From assembly GCA_963971225.1 (NCBI GenBank), contig OZ020267.1, positions 99,677,536 to 99,741,535 on the forward strand: a DNA stretch of 64,000 nt, read 5' to 3'. Source of the DNA: Melieria omissa. Its lineage: Eukaryota; Arthropoda; Insecta; Diptera; Ulidiidae. A model generated the notes under the pieces. It saw only the letters and a program-made list of their open reading frames with translations. It ran no database searches and had not been told where the DNA came from. Position numbers and translations under genes: made by a program. This document shows positions 1-12,110 of the stretch, piece after piece. Within the stretch, counting starts at the first letter, position 1, and each line of letters opens with the position of its first letter.

Positions 1-628
1 ATATTTTTCATGATGTGAAGTGAGAAAAAGGTCTAGAGTATTGAGAGCTGGCCCCGCAACGCAGGGGCTATGCGTTGGTTCATGCACTATTTGAATCAAG
101 TTATTAGACTCGGCAAAGAGCTCGACAAATAAGCCTTCAGGAGTTGTGTGGCTGGAATGGCGTAGCCAATTGGAATTATGAATATTGAAATCACCAGCAA
201 CTAGAATTTCACTATTCGGATACGATTTCAAAATATGAGAAACAGAATCAGAGAGAAGATAAAACTTGTTATAAGTAAAATCTCTCCCTGAATTCGGGCT
301 TCTATACAGAAAGCAGAAGTGCAGAATGTGCGACTGGATATTGAAATTAACCCACATTGAGCTGATCCGTCGTGTATAGTTGTTGCTGGCAGTGGTACGC
401 AAAATTACTGCACACATAAAGGACAAGACCCCTGTGAGGAGAGAATAATGGCAGTAAGTGGTACCCTGGGATGTGGAAATCCAGTGGATCTGCATCCTAA
501 CATACCTGGGTCTCACCTAGTGCCATTACATGGGGTTTGTGGAGGTTAACGAACGCGTATACAGCGAAAAAGTTCGCCCTGAGCCCGCGCACGTTGCAGA
601 AGGCTATGCGAAATTTGTCCAGCACCAT
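1..628 (-). mobile_element. Non-LTR retrotransposon endonuclease fragment, degenerate
   Basis: Read on the minus strand, this stretch translates into the start of an endonuclease/exonuclease/phosphatase domain of a LINE. A Met codon at 628 is followed by FRIAFCNVRGLRANF, then KPHVMALGETQ, the usual first strand and catalytic Glu region. Further on come SEILVAGDFNIHNSNW, the DFN motif, and LNTLDLFLTSH. The reading frame is broken: a TAG follows the GETQVC segment near 500, and there is a frameshift near 350 at a QLNVG/WVNFNIQ junction. The fragment runs off the left edge, so the reverse transcriptase would lie outside the window. This is a dead copy. The clade (CR1/Kiri/jockey-like) cannot be settled from the endonuclease alone. 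Confidence 0.85.
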
Positions 629-2535
629 GACCTGGGTGGGTTAAAGGACAAGGAGAGCAGTCGGAAATGCCATCTGAAGCACTGAAAAATGTTGCCTTGC
701 AGTAAGTGTTATGCATTTACCACGGAGCAGTCAATTTCTCAGTGTCGAACAGGACCGCATGTAGCGCTACTGAAAACGGACGGAGGAAAAGACAACACGG
801 GAAAAAAAGAAAACAGCAACAACACAAAGCGGACGGAGGTCGAAGTGGCCGACAGCGAACGTAACGGGACTTGCACTGCAGTTTAGCATTTGCAAGTGCA
901 TAACGCGTTTAATTTAATTTTATTATTTTGTGAGTTTGCCGCGCGATTTTGCAGCGACAGTCAGACATTACACAACACACTAAACATTTATAAATATATT
1001 TAACATGCGCAAACACGTAAAAAAACATTAAAAACCGCGGAGCAACGAAAGGGCACGTCTGCCCACGTGAATTCTTCTTCTTCAATTCAGATGTGGGTTA
1101 GAGAGCAAAGAAAAATTATAATAAGTAAAACTTTGTAAAATTTAAGATGAAGTTGGAAATGGACAAAAACTAGAATTCAATTGAGCACCGGTTGAACCTA
1201 AAATAGTCTGGTTCAATGATTTCCCAATCGTGCGGAGTTTTTGGTTGACAAGAATTCGACATAACAAGCGGAGACGTTGGTATCTTTTTAAAGGTTTTCA
1301 CCCCTTGTTGTTGGTCAACAATTGGAAAATCTGGATGCACCATGAAAGCTGTATTTGACCTACTAACTGCAGATAATTTTCAGGTTCATTGTCTCAGCTG
1401 AAGATCTCTGAGATGGTTGACTGAAATAGTTTCCGGTAAATAATTTCGTATAATTTTTGTATGGCAACACAACAAAAAGGAACCAACAATTAACCCAATA
1501 GATGATTTGATTTGGTCCATTTTCCGGCAAAATAATTTTAAGTGATTTTAGCTCATAAGAATCCATCAAACCTGTTGAATGTTAAGAAGATTTCCATATA
1601 GTTACTTCTTGGAAAATTCTTTAAAATTCCACTGAAAACTGCTTGCTTGCTTATATCGAAATACAACAACAAAAAGCAAGAGCATTCGTCTTATCTGAAT
1701 ACAGCGGAATGTAACGGCACACAGCGAATTTTTCTTGCATTTGAAATGAGCAAAATGGCTCAAACATTCATCACAATGGAATTTTTTGGTATTTATTTAT
1801 TTATTTTTTTGTTACTGACAAACGACAGCAAACGGTAAATACAACCTTGTAAAATGACACAAAAAGAAATGACTAAAAAAAAGAAATGACAAAAAAAGAA
1901 AAGTTCAGAAAACGCCAAAAGTCTCTCAGCTCAATCGGCTTTTATCTGCCGGTTGTCAATTTGTGCGTAAAATCTCAACCGTCGATGTGGCCTCGCAAAA
2001 TACTTGGAATGTACGAACGAAAATATCCAATGTAGGCAGTTGTCAGTGCGAGCTGTCGAAGCGGTTCGCTTGTAATAATTCCCGGAAAAGTCCATTCAAC
2101 AAATAATTCTAGATCTCATTCTCTTGGATTATAATATCTCACTGCAAACTTTTGCACCGTTCACAATTTTTTGATGCCTTTACATGTGAGGCTGTGAGTC
2201 ATTTTCGTTGTCTATTTAACGAGTCACTTAATACAATAACAACCTATCAAATATAGAAATTTAATTTTCTTGGCGTGCTTTGTGCAAATATTTGAGTGTA
2301 ATAAACTCTTCTAACTAATTTGGGTTGAATATAACATCAAATAAGTTTCTTCAGCTGTTTTTTTATCCAACAACTGTGAACATTGCTGCTTGCTTATGTC
2401 GCTTTTAGTTAGCACCTTTTGACACAAACAAATATTTGTGCAGAGCTGCTGGAAATTTAGAAATCTTAACAAAAATGTATACCATTATTTACACAGTTGG
2501 AAGAATGTTATATGATTTTTTAATTTTTTAAGAAT
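629..2535. other. No gene recognised
   Basis: AT-rich sequence with only short chance ORFs. Just upstream of the LINE Met codon (650-880) is an A-rich, CAAC-rich stretch that may be the LINE 5' leader. I see no splice-framed coding exon, RNA gene or further transposon end here. Confidence 0.5.
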
Positions 2536-3009
2536 TAGGTTTGACATTCAATTTAAAAATAAATAATAAAAAACTGATATGCGCACAATTGTTTGGAAAA
2601 AAACTCCAAAAGACTTGAAAACTGTAGACTGAATATATAAATAAAAAAATAAATAAAGAATAAATTAATAAAAATATAAAAGAAACATGGGTTTTTTCGG
2701 AAAGAAGCGCTTGAAGCTTGTGAGGTTTCTACTTAAAAATTAGCTTTTTGATTGATCCTAATATTTTCCCATCAACATTGATAACAATCAGGTTTGGAAC
2801 TCAATTTAAAAATAAATAATAAAAAAAGTGATATATAGAAAATTGTTAAGAAAAAATACTAAAAGACTTGAAAAACTGTAGACTGAATATATAAATAATA
2901 AAATAAACAAATAAAAGAAACATGGGTTTTTCGAAAAGAACCGCTCAAAGCTTGTGAGGTTTCTGCTATAAAGTTTAGCTTCTGAATTGATTTTAATATT
3001 TTCCCATAA
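2536..3009. repeat. Tandem duplication, two ~250-bp units
   Basis: Unit 1 (about 2,536-2,778) and unit 2 (about 2,790-3,009) share, in the same order, AGGTTTG, an AATTTAAAAATAAATAATAAAA run, AAAAGACTTGAAAA, CTGTAGACTGAATATATAAA, GAAACATGGGTTTTT, GCTTGTGAGGTTTCT and ATATTTTCCCAT. They differ by scattered substitutions and small indels, so the duplication is not recent. No coding potential. Confidence 0.8.
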
Positions 3010-3689
3010 AAACATTTATTATTCCTGGTGGAATCTTGTTTTTTTTTCAAAGTAATCTCAATTGTGCAAACAACTTCCAAGCCCCAACCACAACCTTTGC
3101 ACTAAAACATTAAATTTAAACCCCTAACAACTGTAATAAATAAGTAGCGAGTAATTTTTTGAAATGGTTTTTAATACAAATTTATTAAAAAAAAAAACAT
3201 AAAACCAAAAGACAGAAACAAACAAAAAATATTTAAAAAATTCAAAAGAGCTTCAAACGAAAAACTCGTAACAGTTGAAAGCTTTCCAGGTTTTGTGTAA
3301 TATCGCTTTGTTGTTTTGTGCAAATAAATTGTAACCTACAGCAACAACACAGCGAGTGTAAACACATTTGCAAAACAGCTGCGCGTAAAAATTCGTTAAA
3401 AAGGTTTTGTAAATATTTGCATTAATGCCAACACACGCGTTCGCAATGTGAGAAAATATTTATGAAAATTCAGCAGTAAATTCCACACAGTTACAGCACA
3501 GCACAGCACAGTCACTGGCGGTGCGACTCTACATAAGTTTGCAGATAAGATAAAAGTATTTAGATTAAATGGAAATGATAAGGAAAGCGAGAGCAAAGAG
3601 CTGTCAACTTTATTCAGCAGCATTGAACATTGTCGTAGGTCAAAACAAATAAACACGGTATTTTATTTTATGTTTAAATTTAATTATTT
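3010..3689. other. AT-rich spacer, no gene
   Basis: Low-complexity AT-rich sequence with a short CACAGCACAG run near 3,495. Nothing else recognised. Confidence 0.5.
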
Positions 3690-4165
3690 TTTTTATTAAA
3701 TAATCAATTGAATTAGTTTTTTGAAAATACAAAATTGTTTTTTTTAACATTTATTGAATTATTTTAATTCATATTATTTGGCAAACAAAAAATGTAAAAT
3801 TTTTTTATTTACAATTACTTATTTATTTTTTGTTCGAATATTATATTCATAAATAAATAAATTGAATAAATAGTTTTTTGAAAAATACAAAATTGGTTCC
3901 TTAATATTTATTTAATTATTTTAATTCATATAATTTGGCAAACAAAAAATGTAAATATTGTTTCTATTTACAATTACTTAGTTTTATGTTTGATTTGAAT
4001 TTTTTTTAATAAATAAACTGAATAATTAATTTTTCTTTTAATACAAAATTAGTTTTTAATATTTATTTAATATTTTAATTCATAAAATTTGGGAAACACA
4101 AAAAATCTACATATTGTTTTCTATTTAAATTACTCATTGACTTATTTGTTACAATTTATATGAAC
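3690..4165. repeat. Three degenerate tandem units of ~160 bp
   Basis: The ordered motifs AATACAAAATT, TTATTTAATTATTTTAATTC, ATTTGGCAAACAAAAAATGT and CTATTTACAATTACTTA recur at about 3,725-3,830, 3,885-3,985 and 4,040-4,135. The third unit is the most diverged. Non-coding AT-rich satellite-like DNA. Confidence 0.75.
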
Positions 4166-4617
4166 GTGAAAGGTTATAGATTGTTTGAAAAGTAATTTGT
4201 TTTTATTTTTATTAAAATGAACGATGATTTTTTTATAGTGTATAAATATTTATTGAATTATTTATTGTCTATTCTGGTCCAATATATTTTGTATCTTCCT
4301 GTCAGTAGCAATGATTTCATGTAAAATTGTTGAGCAGTAGACGTTTGCAATTTTGAACAACTTTTGTAAAAAAACTTGTTCGAATTTCCAAAATGTTCAA
4401 ATTTCTGAAATGTTTTTTATTTAATAAAAAAATCTAAACTACATCCAGAAACTTCAATGAGATGCAATTTTGATAAGTTTTATTGGCAAAAGTTTTATTC
4501 AAAGCTCTTCATCAAGAGCAGCCATTTTATTTATTCAGCTTTAGCTTAACAACAACAACTTAACACAAACAAAACTTATAAAAATGAGATTGGTGTGCAA
4601 CTCTTGTATAAATTATA
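4166..4617. other. No gene recognised
   Basis: AT-rich spacer up to the TA target site (4,618-4,619) of the Tc1 element. Only chance ORFs. Confidence 0.5.
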
Positions 4618-4842
4618 TACAGTCTGTCCAGTAGAAGCGTGATCGACCAAATGTTCACTTAGAGTACCGTTATCAAAAGTTTTTGAATGCACCTAAGTAG
4701 CCTCATCACTTTTGTAAAACGCACTACAAAAATTGTCAGTTTTGTGAAAGAATTGAAAAGATGAGTTCCACGTGAGAGGAGGCACTTGAAACCGTATGAC
4801 TTTGTCTACACCCTAGAGGGTCGTAAATGTTAGGTTTAGCTG

Positions 4843-5967
4843 CAGAAAAATATATGAAGAAGTCGAAGTCATTCGTAACGAGGTGGACGAATCGGTATAT
4901 GGAAGCATAAAATGGCGACGATTTGGCCTCTCCAAAACAGGACACGAAAATCATTGATTTGTTTACGACGAAGCCGGGGTTATTGTTGCATAAAACACAA
5001 GCAGTTTCAGAGAAAAGTGGTGTTCAAATATCAAAAGAGGTGATTCGAAGGCGTTTAAGATCTAACGACGTTAAACACCGGTGGCTAAATGAGTGCTGTG
5101 ATCGTTCAGTGATCTGTCGATCCCACCTCTAATCCCTTCCTTTCCTTGTGCTCTCGTACTGATGTTCCCCCTATTTATGCTCCCCGGCTTAGGCCGTTGG
5201 TCTCGTTTAGTGTTTATTGTCTTTGTATTGTTACTTGAAATTCGTACGTCTAATAATAAAGACCGAAAACCCAAAACTCGATACCAACCGCGTTTTCTTT
5301 CACCGCTCCGCCGACGTAAACAACCGGAGCTCTTTGAAACAACTGTTGTTCTCATCATCACTCTTGCCTGGGATAATGCCAATTCAGATCGGAATTGGAA
5401 TAATGTAATATTCATGGATGAATCCTAATTTTGGGCCAATAGTAGCATAAATCGATCTTGGTGCACCGCCGTCAACCGATTGCTCCAACCAACTGTTAAA
5501 GACCCAGTAAAGGTCCATGTTTGGGGCTGTTTCTCAGAAAAAGGCTTTGGGCGACTTTTCGTTATAACCACCAACTTGAACGCGGTTTTTATGAACAAAA
5601 TTTATGAAAAAGCTTTATTACCATCAGCTGCGAAGATGTTCAGGAGAAGAGGACTCTTTTGGATTATACAAGAAGACGACGACCCCAAACATCGCAGCCG
5701 AATGTATGCTGAGTGGAAAAAGCAAAATAGGGTAGAGGTGTTAGATTGGCCCTCATACTCGCCTGATGCCAACCCGATAAAAACTGTGTGTGAAATAGTA
5801 AAGCAGAAACTCAGAGGAAAACTATATAGACAGCAAAATCGTTGTCGAGACAAATTGGGCTGATTTGGAGTCGATTGCTTCGGCAACTTGCCCAGAACTT
5901 AGCGCAAAGTATGGGTCGGTGGTTTGAGGCCATAAAAGCGAATGGCGGCGACTATACCTGTTATTAA
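4843..5967 (+). pseudogene. Tc1-like transposase pseudogene
   Basis: The DNA-binding half is seen as KKSKSFVTRWTNRY and VSEKSGVQISKEVIRRRLRS. The catalytic half reads NANSDRNWNNVIFMDES, then VHVWGCFSEKGFGRLF, then DDDPKHRS and VLDWPSYSPDANPIK, and the C-terminus is MGRWFEAIKANGG before a TAA. This layout is that of the Tc1 DDE transposases. It is inactive: there are stops (for example TAA right after FMDES and one after RYMEA), frameshifts, an LTR inserted at 5,082, and the usual NPIEN catalytic Glu position reads NPIKT. Strand and family are clear; the exact subfamily is not. Confidence 0.88.
5082..5322 (+). mobile_element. Solo LTR (copy A), 241 bp, inside the Tc1 transposase
   Basis: The segment starts TGGCTAAATGAGTGCTG and ends GACGTAAACA, i.e. 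TG...CA, and is flanked by a perfect 5-bp direct repeat ACCGG (5,077-5,081 and 5,323-5,327). A second copy of the same sequence lies on the minus strand at 34,453-34,687 with its own, different 5-bp duplication. TG...CA ends with a 5-bp duplication are what an LTR retrotransposon integrase leaves. No internal region is present, so this is a solo LTR or a very short non-autonomous element. It interrupts the Tc1 transposase and so is younger than the Tc1 insertion. Confidence 0.85.
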
Positions 5968-6078
5968 AAATATTGCGTACAATAAATATTATAAACGCAT
6001 AAAATGCAGTTTATTTGAAACGAATCGGACAAATAGTTTCCAAGTTACGACGATCACGCTTCTGCTGGACAGACTGTA

Positions 6079-7559
6079 CTTTCAAGCATACCATTTAGTA
6101 ACATTAATTTAGAGACTTAAGCTTTCAATATTCAAGCTTTCAGTGCCACTGATGGTGTCAAATATATACCAATAAAAATCTCCTTAAGTTTCTCCTAAAC
6201 CAATCTGCCTCCCACAATTCTCCTAAAAGGCCAAGAGTCTCATAAATCTAAGAGCAAATTTTCTTACTAGCAACACTGGGTTTATGTGTGAAATTGGCTG
6301 TGAAAAATGCACCCAAGTCCTCTGTTAGGAAAAATCGAAATTACTTTTCGAATAACCCAGCAGTATATGATTTATTTAAAACAAAAAAAAAATGTCCTGC
6401 CATTTAAGTTAATTTAAATAAAATTTGTTTATATTTTATTTGTGAAAATGTTCGCGCATTAATAAATCAAAATTATCAGCAAAGTTGGCGAAAATTATTA
6501 ATTCCCACAAATGAGTTATTAGCGGCAGTTGCTGTTACAAATTCAAATACTCCCACTTGTGCACAGACTGAATCACTCACACTCACACACACACACTTAT
6601 ACACGCACACTTACGTAAACGATTAAATTGCTTCGTGGAAAATAATAAAAATCAGTTATAAAGCTAAATCGCTGCTGAGGCCTGAAGCAAACAGAGCACG
6701 AAACATGAGTAGACAAACATTTTTACATACAACATGGCAGATTTATTGTGCGTCTGCTCATGCAAAATTTAAATATATTTACAAACACACACACGCACAC
6801 ACGCAAACGTGTATGTTCAAGTAAATTGATTTACTTGTGAAGGCCATTTAAGCCACCAAACGCCTCTTTCTCTCAACTTTTATTGCCAGTCACGCATTGC
6901 ATGGTAGATTTTAAAGTTATTTATGGAAATGTTAAAAATAATGCCATGCTTTATTTTTACTATGTTTTACAAGCATTTTAATCACCAATTTTTGCTTTTC
7001 ATTTTCAAATTTCCTAATTTATTTGCGCCCTCCCACTGCTTTGTGCTCTAATATTGCTGATTGGTTTATGTAGCATTGAAAATATGTTAATTTGATGTCA
7101 TTACATTTTCAAATCATTATCTAATACCGGATATTAACAGATGGTAATTGCCTACCTGCAATAGTTGAATGATTTCGAGTTTAATTGCAATGTTGTGTTC
7201 ATTAGAAATGGATTGCTTTGTTGTTGTGATTTTTATGCTTGGCTTTTGTGTGGCGAAAACGCTTCATTAAATTTTGATGGGGGGAAAAAAATGTTGAAGC
7301 TAATTAAAGTGACATCTGTGCACTCATGCACTAATATGAAAATTACTATGGGAAATTTAGACAACTTTCTAGTACATCGTTGAAGCACCGTTGAACTTCA
7401 AAATTAAATAGTTATGCTAAAACATAGTAATTAATCTAAAATAATTCAAAAAAATGTTCAAATTTTACAGTTTTTGTTAACATTTTAAATGGAAATTAAC
7501 TTTCTCTATTTGTATTGGACCAAAATTAATGCGACTTGTGGTTGATTATAGGTAATGAA
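6079..7559. other. No gene recognised; CA microsatellites
   Basis: Intergenic or 5' intronic DNA with short CA runs near 6,570-6,600 and 6,783-6,806. The ORF at 7,165-7,383 has no recognisable domain and skewed AT-rich codons; I treat it as chance. Confidence 0.45.
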
Positions 7560-8345
7560 CAAAATAGTAAAGGTGGATTTATAAAAAAAATTATTTTTAT
7601 TATTATTGCATTCGAATTTCTGGAGCTACATATATAAGGCGTGGCATGGCAAACTAACTAATAGAAAGCTAATAGATCTAAAAATAGTATACAAAATATA
7701 AGCTCCAGATTATATAGGCTTATTATAGAAAAAAATCTAAAAATTAATTACTCGTTAACGAATCTAAGGTACAAATGAGCTATCAGATTCAAACGATTTT
7801 TATAATAATACAAAATTAGTGCGGCATTTTAAAACAAATTTTGCGAAAGTTTTGTACAAATAATTTATTAGAAAGGCAAAAGGTCTGAGTATAATATAAA
7901 AAATATAAACTTTAAACCTAAGAGCTGAATCTTAATAAAAAAAATCATGGAAACATTATTAATTTCCATGACTCATTAATGAATCAATGGTATAAAATTG
8001 GTTAACAGTTGTAAACGAATTTTATTTTAATACAAAATTAGTGTAGCATTGGTAAAATCATACTGTGTCAACTTTGTAAAAATCTGGTTATTTTTAGTAT
8101 TTTGAAATAATTTATGAAAAAACACTATATATGAAATTTTTTCCAATGCCAGCCCATCTTTAATAGGAAAGATGTGACATGGGAAAAACATATTTTGTTA
8201 TATTAGAAATGCAACAGATCTAAGTGTTATAAATATAAAAAACATAAAGTTTAGATCACCTACAGGTTTAGAGTAAAAAAAATAATAACTGCTAACATTA
8301 CCAATTTCTATGATTCGTTAACAAATCAAAGGTAGCAAATGAGTT
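7560..8345. repeat. Degenerate tandem repeat, three ~270-bp units
   Basis: A block combining a TTTC(C/T)ATGA-like segment, TCGTTAACGAATC or its variants (TCATTAATGAATC, TCGTTAACAAATC), AAGGTA and AAATGAG recurs at about 7,745-7,785, 7,960-8,000 and 8,305-8,345. Each is preceded by a TATAAAAAATATAAA(C/G)TTTA-like stretch, and ATACAAAATTAGTG occurs in two of the units. Non-coding. Confidence 0.6.
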
Positions 8346-10379
8346 AAGATGGGTGAGACATGGCTTTCCATTCAAACTTTCACTTCAAACTATGCGTGTC
8401 AGTTTTACATTGGACATGTTTGAGGAAAACCTTGGAGCAATGGGTGCTCATTTTATAAAAAAGATCTCTCCCTATTTTGTTTCGAGGAAAAGTCGTGTGG
8501 AATTTTACAGGCACTCAGTGTGCGCTTCGAGGCACTAGACCACAAATTGAACCTCTTAAAATTTCATTAAACTATGGAATTTACTGGAGGTTGCTTTTTA
8601 CACTAAACTAATTATTGATTGAGAAAAAAATATATAGATTTTTCCAAAAACCTGGAGTCGTTATTTTCTCAATTATTACTTTGGGATTATGATTCAATAG
8701 ATTCACAGTTTGACATCAACGGTCTGTAGCATTCGACCTTGTTTCATCATTAGAACGGAAATGTTGTACCCATTTTTGACTCCTGACCCTTTAAACCTGT
8801 TTAGCAATAATTTGGCAAATTTTTTGTCACAAAAGTCCTCCAATAAAACATATCTCAAATGCTCTTTTGAGATCTGAATTATCAATTTAATTTTCCTATT
8901 TTAAAACTTGCATTTGACTAGTAAACAGAACATTTGCAAGTAAAGATAGTATTGATTAGCCCAATCAAACGATGAAACTAAAATTGAAAGTATTAAAGTA
9001 CGTCAGCAGAAATAATCGCCACACGATTGTTCATTTTGTTTAAAGTGAAGTTTACCAAATATTAATACAGAGTAATGTGAAATGGATTACAGATAAAGTA
9101 GAAAAGTATTTTTTTCTAAGTATTCACCACACATTACCATTTGTGTACAAAAAAATGTATCAATAGAAAATAACTACATTACTTATGGGATGACCCAACA
9201 TTTTAATAAACTTTAAAAATTACACATTTCACTGAGTTTAAAAAAATCAAAATATTATTTATGAAATACTTAAAGTTTCATATAAGTTTTTATCTACAAA
9301 GCGTAAAATTAATTTATCCAACATTTGCATAATTGCTTTTGATTATTTCAGTTTACGCCACTTTGCCTTTTGACTTCTGTAAACAAAAATTTTCCACCAG
9401 CCTTTGCTTATTAACTTTTTGTCGTTCCTACGTTTTAGTTTTTAAGTATTGGAAGTTTTAATGACAAAATTCGTGCTGATAAAATTGTTCGGTTGTTATT
9501 GCTGTGTTTGTTGTGCTGTGAGACGTCATCAGCGCACTTCAGTTTGCAGCCAATAGACGTCAGCATATACAGTTAATCTATTAATTGGCGGGGCACTTGG
9601 ATCTGCAAAACGAAAAAGTAAGCTCCTCAAGCTTTATCGGTTCGCTTTGCTCGTTTTGTTTCTCCCCACTTTTTCACTATCAACAACAACAACATTCGTT
9701 GGCACTCTTTTGCCTACTTCATTGCATCAACTTGTCAATATGTCATTCCATTTCGCATTACATTCAGACACTGTCTGTGTGATTGTCATGGCGCTGATAT
9801 GAGTATTGGTTGCTGTTGTTATTGTTGCTGCTTACTGTCGGTGATGTCTACCTGCACTCGTGTATTGCAGCCAATATTATTTAATTTATGGGCGGATTTT
9901 TATTAAGTTAATTAAACACTTAACAAGCTTATCTATTTTATGAAATACACACACACACATAGGCATTACACCTACACACAATCACATAGGGCAATGCAGA
10001 TAGTGCATGTATTTGTGTATGAGTGTGTGTCTGAGTGTTTAGTTTACAACGTTACTCACCACTGGACTGTCGCTCGTGTTGAGCATTGTGTCGGTGTTTT
10101 CATCTTCGGCCGGACTGAAGCTACTTCTCTGACGTGGAAAAACGCCACGAAAGCGTGGAAAGCAAGCCATCTCGCTTGTTGTTGTTGTTGATGTTGTTGT
10201 GGCTAATTGTTGCTCTCTTGATTTGCTTGTTGAGTTTTGTTAGCTGTGATCTGTTGGCTGATTTGCTAAATTTTTTGCCATTTTGTTCACATTTGAAGGC
10301 ACCGTTTGGACTTTGAACTCACTGCTTTTAAATGTATGACGTCAATAGAAGTAAAGCATAACGAGTAAGAAAAATTATT
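8346..10379. other. No gene recognised
   Basis: AT-rich DNA with CAA/GTT trinucleotide runs (9,680; 10,170-10,200) and short CA/GT repeats (9,943-10,030). The ORFs are short and without domains. Confidence 0.45.
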
Positions 10380-12110
10380 TTTATTAATAAGTATATATGA
10401 AATTTTGTGCATTCGACAATTTATTGTGTAATTTATATATTTTCATATGCACACATTTATGTATATCTTGGTTTTTTTTTGTTTTAAAATTTTTGTATTT
10501 TTAAATTAATTTTGGTTTTTGTTTTGGTTGTTTTGAGTTTTATTAAACCATTTTTTTAATTTTTTTATATTAAACCTACTAATAAAACAACTTTTTTTTC
10601 AAATCCGTAGTAAAATTTCAAAACTAATTTTTATATATATGCTTTTATATTTTTGTTTTTGTTTTGAGCTTAGTTTTTTTTTTATTTTTTAAATTATATA
10701 TTAGTTTGTATTAGTATTAAAATAAACATTTTAGAATTCATAGTAAAAATTGAACACTTCTTTTATTTAGTTTTATATTATTCAGTTAATTTGTTTTATT
10801 TTTAATTTTATGGTGTTTTAAATTTTATTGCAAATATTTATATTAATTTATTTTAAAAGTTTAAGTTCACTTTTTGAAATCCATAGCATTTTTATAAAAC
10901 ACATTTTTATATTTTATTGTTATATTTCTTTTTTTGAATTTAATTTTGTTTTATTTTAGGTTTTTATAATTAAAATTATTTTTTTCAATTTATTAGAAAT
11001 AATTTTAACCTCGTTTTTTATTTACTTTTAAATTATGTTTAGACTTGTTTAAGTTTTTATTTAGTTTTTACTTTTGATTTTTACTTTTAATGTTTTTTAG
11101 TTTTATTGTAAAGTTGCAAAGTTTTCACTCAATGTGTTTTATTGTTGTTGTATTCAATGCTTTTAGTTTTCGTTTATCTTTGAATTGCGGTTATCAGCTG
11201 CTGATTTTACTTTCAAATCGATTATTTTTATTGAGACTTATGCGTCACTTTGTGGTTGGATGGTAATTTTTAAGTTATTTTAAAGACACCAAATAAATTG
11301 AGTAAAACAATTTTGTTTGCTTCAGAAAAATAAGTTAAAGAAAGTTAAAAAATGTGGAATATATGAACTGCTTTGTATTTGAAGTGCGATTCTTATGTAA
11401 AAGATTACTTGCATTGTTTCACAAAAGATTTACTACAAAAAATTAAATAAATAAATGTATTCATGATTTCTATTGTATAGAAAATGCAGGAAAGGATGGT
11501 TTTGTTTTGTATTGTCTAATTTTTACATAGTTTTTTACAATAGTTTTGAATGATTTTATATATTTTTATGTTTGTTGGTTAGTTTTTGTTAGTGTAGAAT
11601 TTTTTGTAATTTCCTCTGTATCTGAAGCGAACCATTATGCCGATAAATCATACCGGTAAGCTTTGTTCACTTTAACATACTCACAAAAAAATTTGCAACC
11701 TTTTTAAAGCGTTTTTATATGTTTAAATATATTTTTATGCAATATTTTAAATTTCGTTTATTGTAGAATTTTTCATAATTTTCTTAAAATCTTAAATTTT
11801 TTCCGTGCTTATCTTTGCGTATTTTATAAACATATTTTTTATAGAAGAAAAAAATACTTTAAGAAGTTGTTTAGATATTTGAAATTTGTTTTTTTGTATA
11901 TTTTTTATTGTTTTTAAATATTTTTTTAATAAATTTATGTTTTGAATTATTTTAATAAACAAAAAATGCGCTTTTATTGTGTAAATATTTTTTCATAAAT
12001 TTTCTAAAGCCTTTTATACGGTTTTATGTATTTTGAAATATTTTATCTAAAACATTATTGCACAAAATTGAAACTGTTGCGGTTTTTTACTTCGTTTTAC
12101 ATAAACTTTT
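10380..12110. repeat. T-rich low-complexity block, ~1.7 kb
   Basis: The + strand is dominated by runs of TTTT, TTTTTA and ATTTTTAT, with very little G or C for about 1.7 kb. A weak ~90-bp rhythm is visible (repeated TTTTATTTTTTGTTTT-like blocks) but no clean period can be drawn. No gene. Confidence 0.55.

Larger units (their letters stand above)
4620..6076 (+). mobile_element. Tc1-type DNA transposon, full length but dead
   Basis: Both ends are visible. The left end starts CAGTCTGTCCAGTAGAAG and the right end reads, in reverse complement, CAGTCTGTCCAGCAGAAG; the inverted repeats match at 25 of 26 positions through GCGTGATCG. TA dinucleotides flank both ends (4,618-4,619 and 6,077-6,078), the standard Tc1/mariner target duplication. 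Without the LTR insertion at 5,082-5,322 and its 5-bp duplication the element would be about 1.2 kb. It encodes a damaged transposase (separate entry). Confidence 0.92.

Noticed and set aside
5071..5415. 114-residue minus-strand ORF
   Set aside because: Lies across the solo LTR in antisense; no domain.
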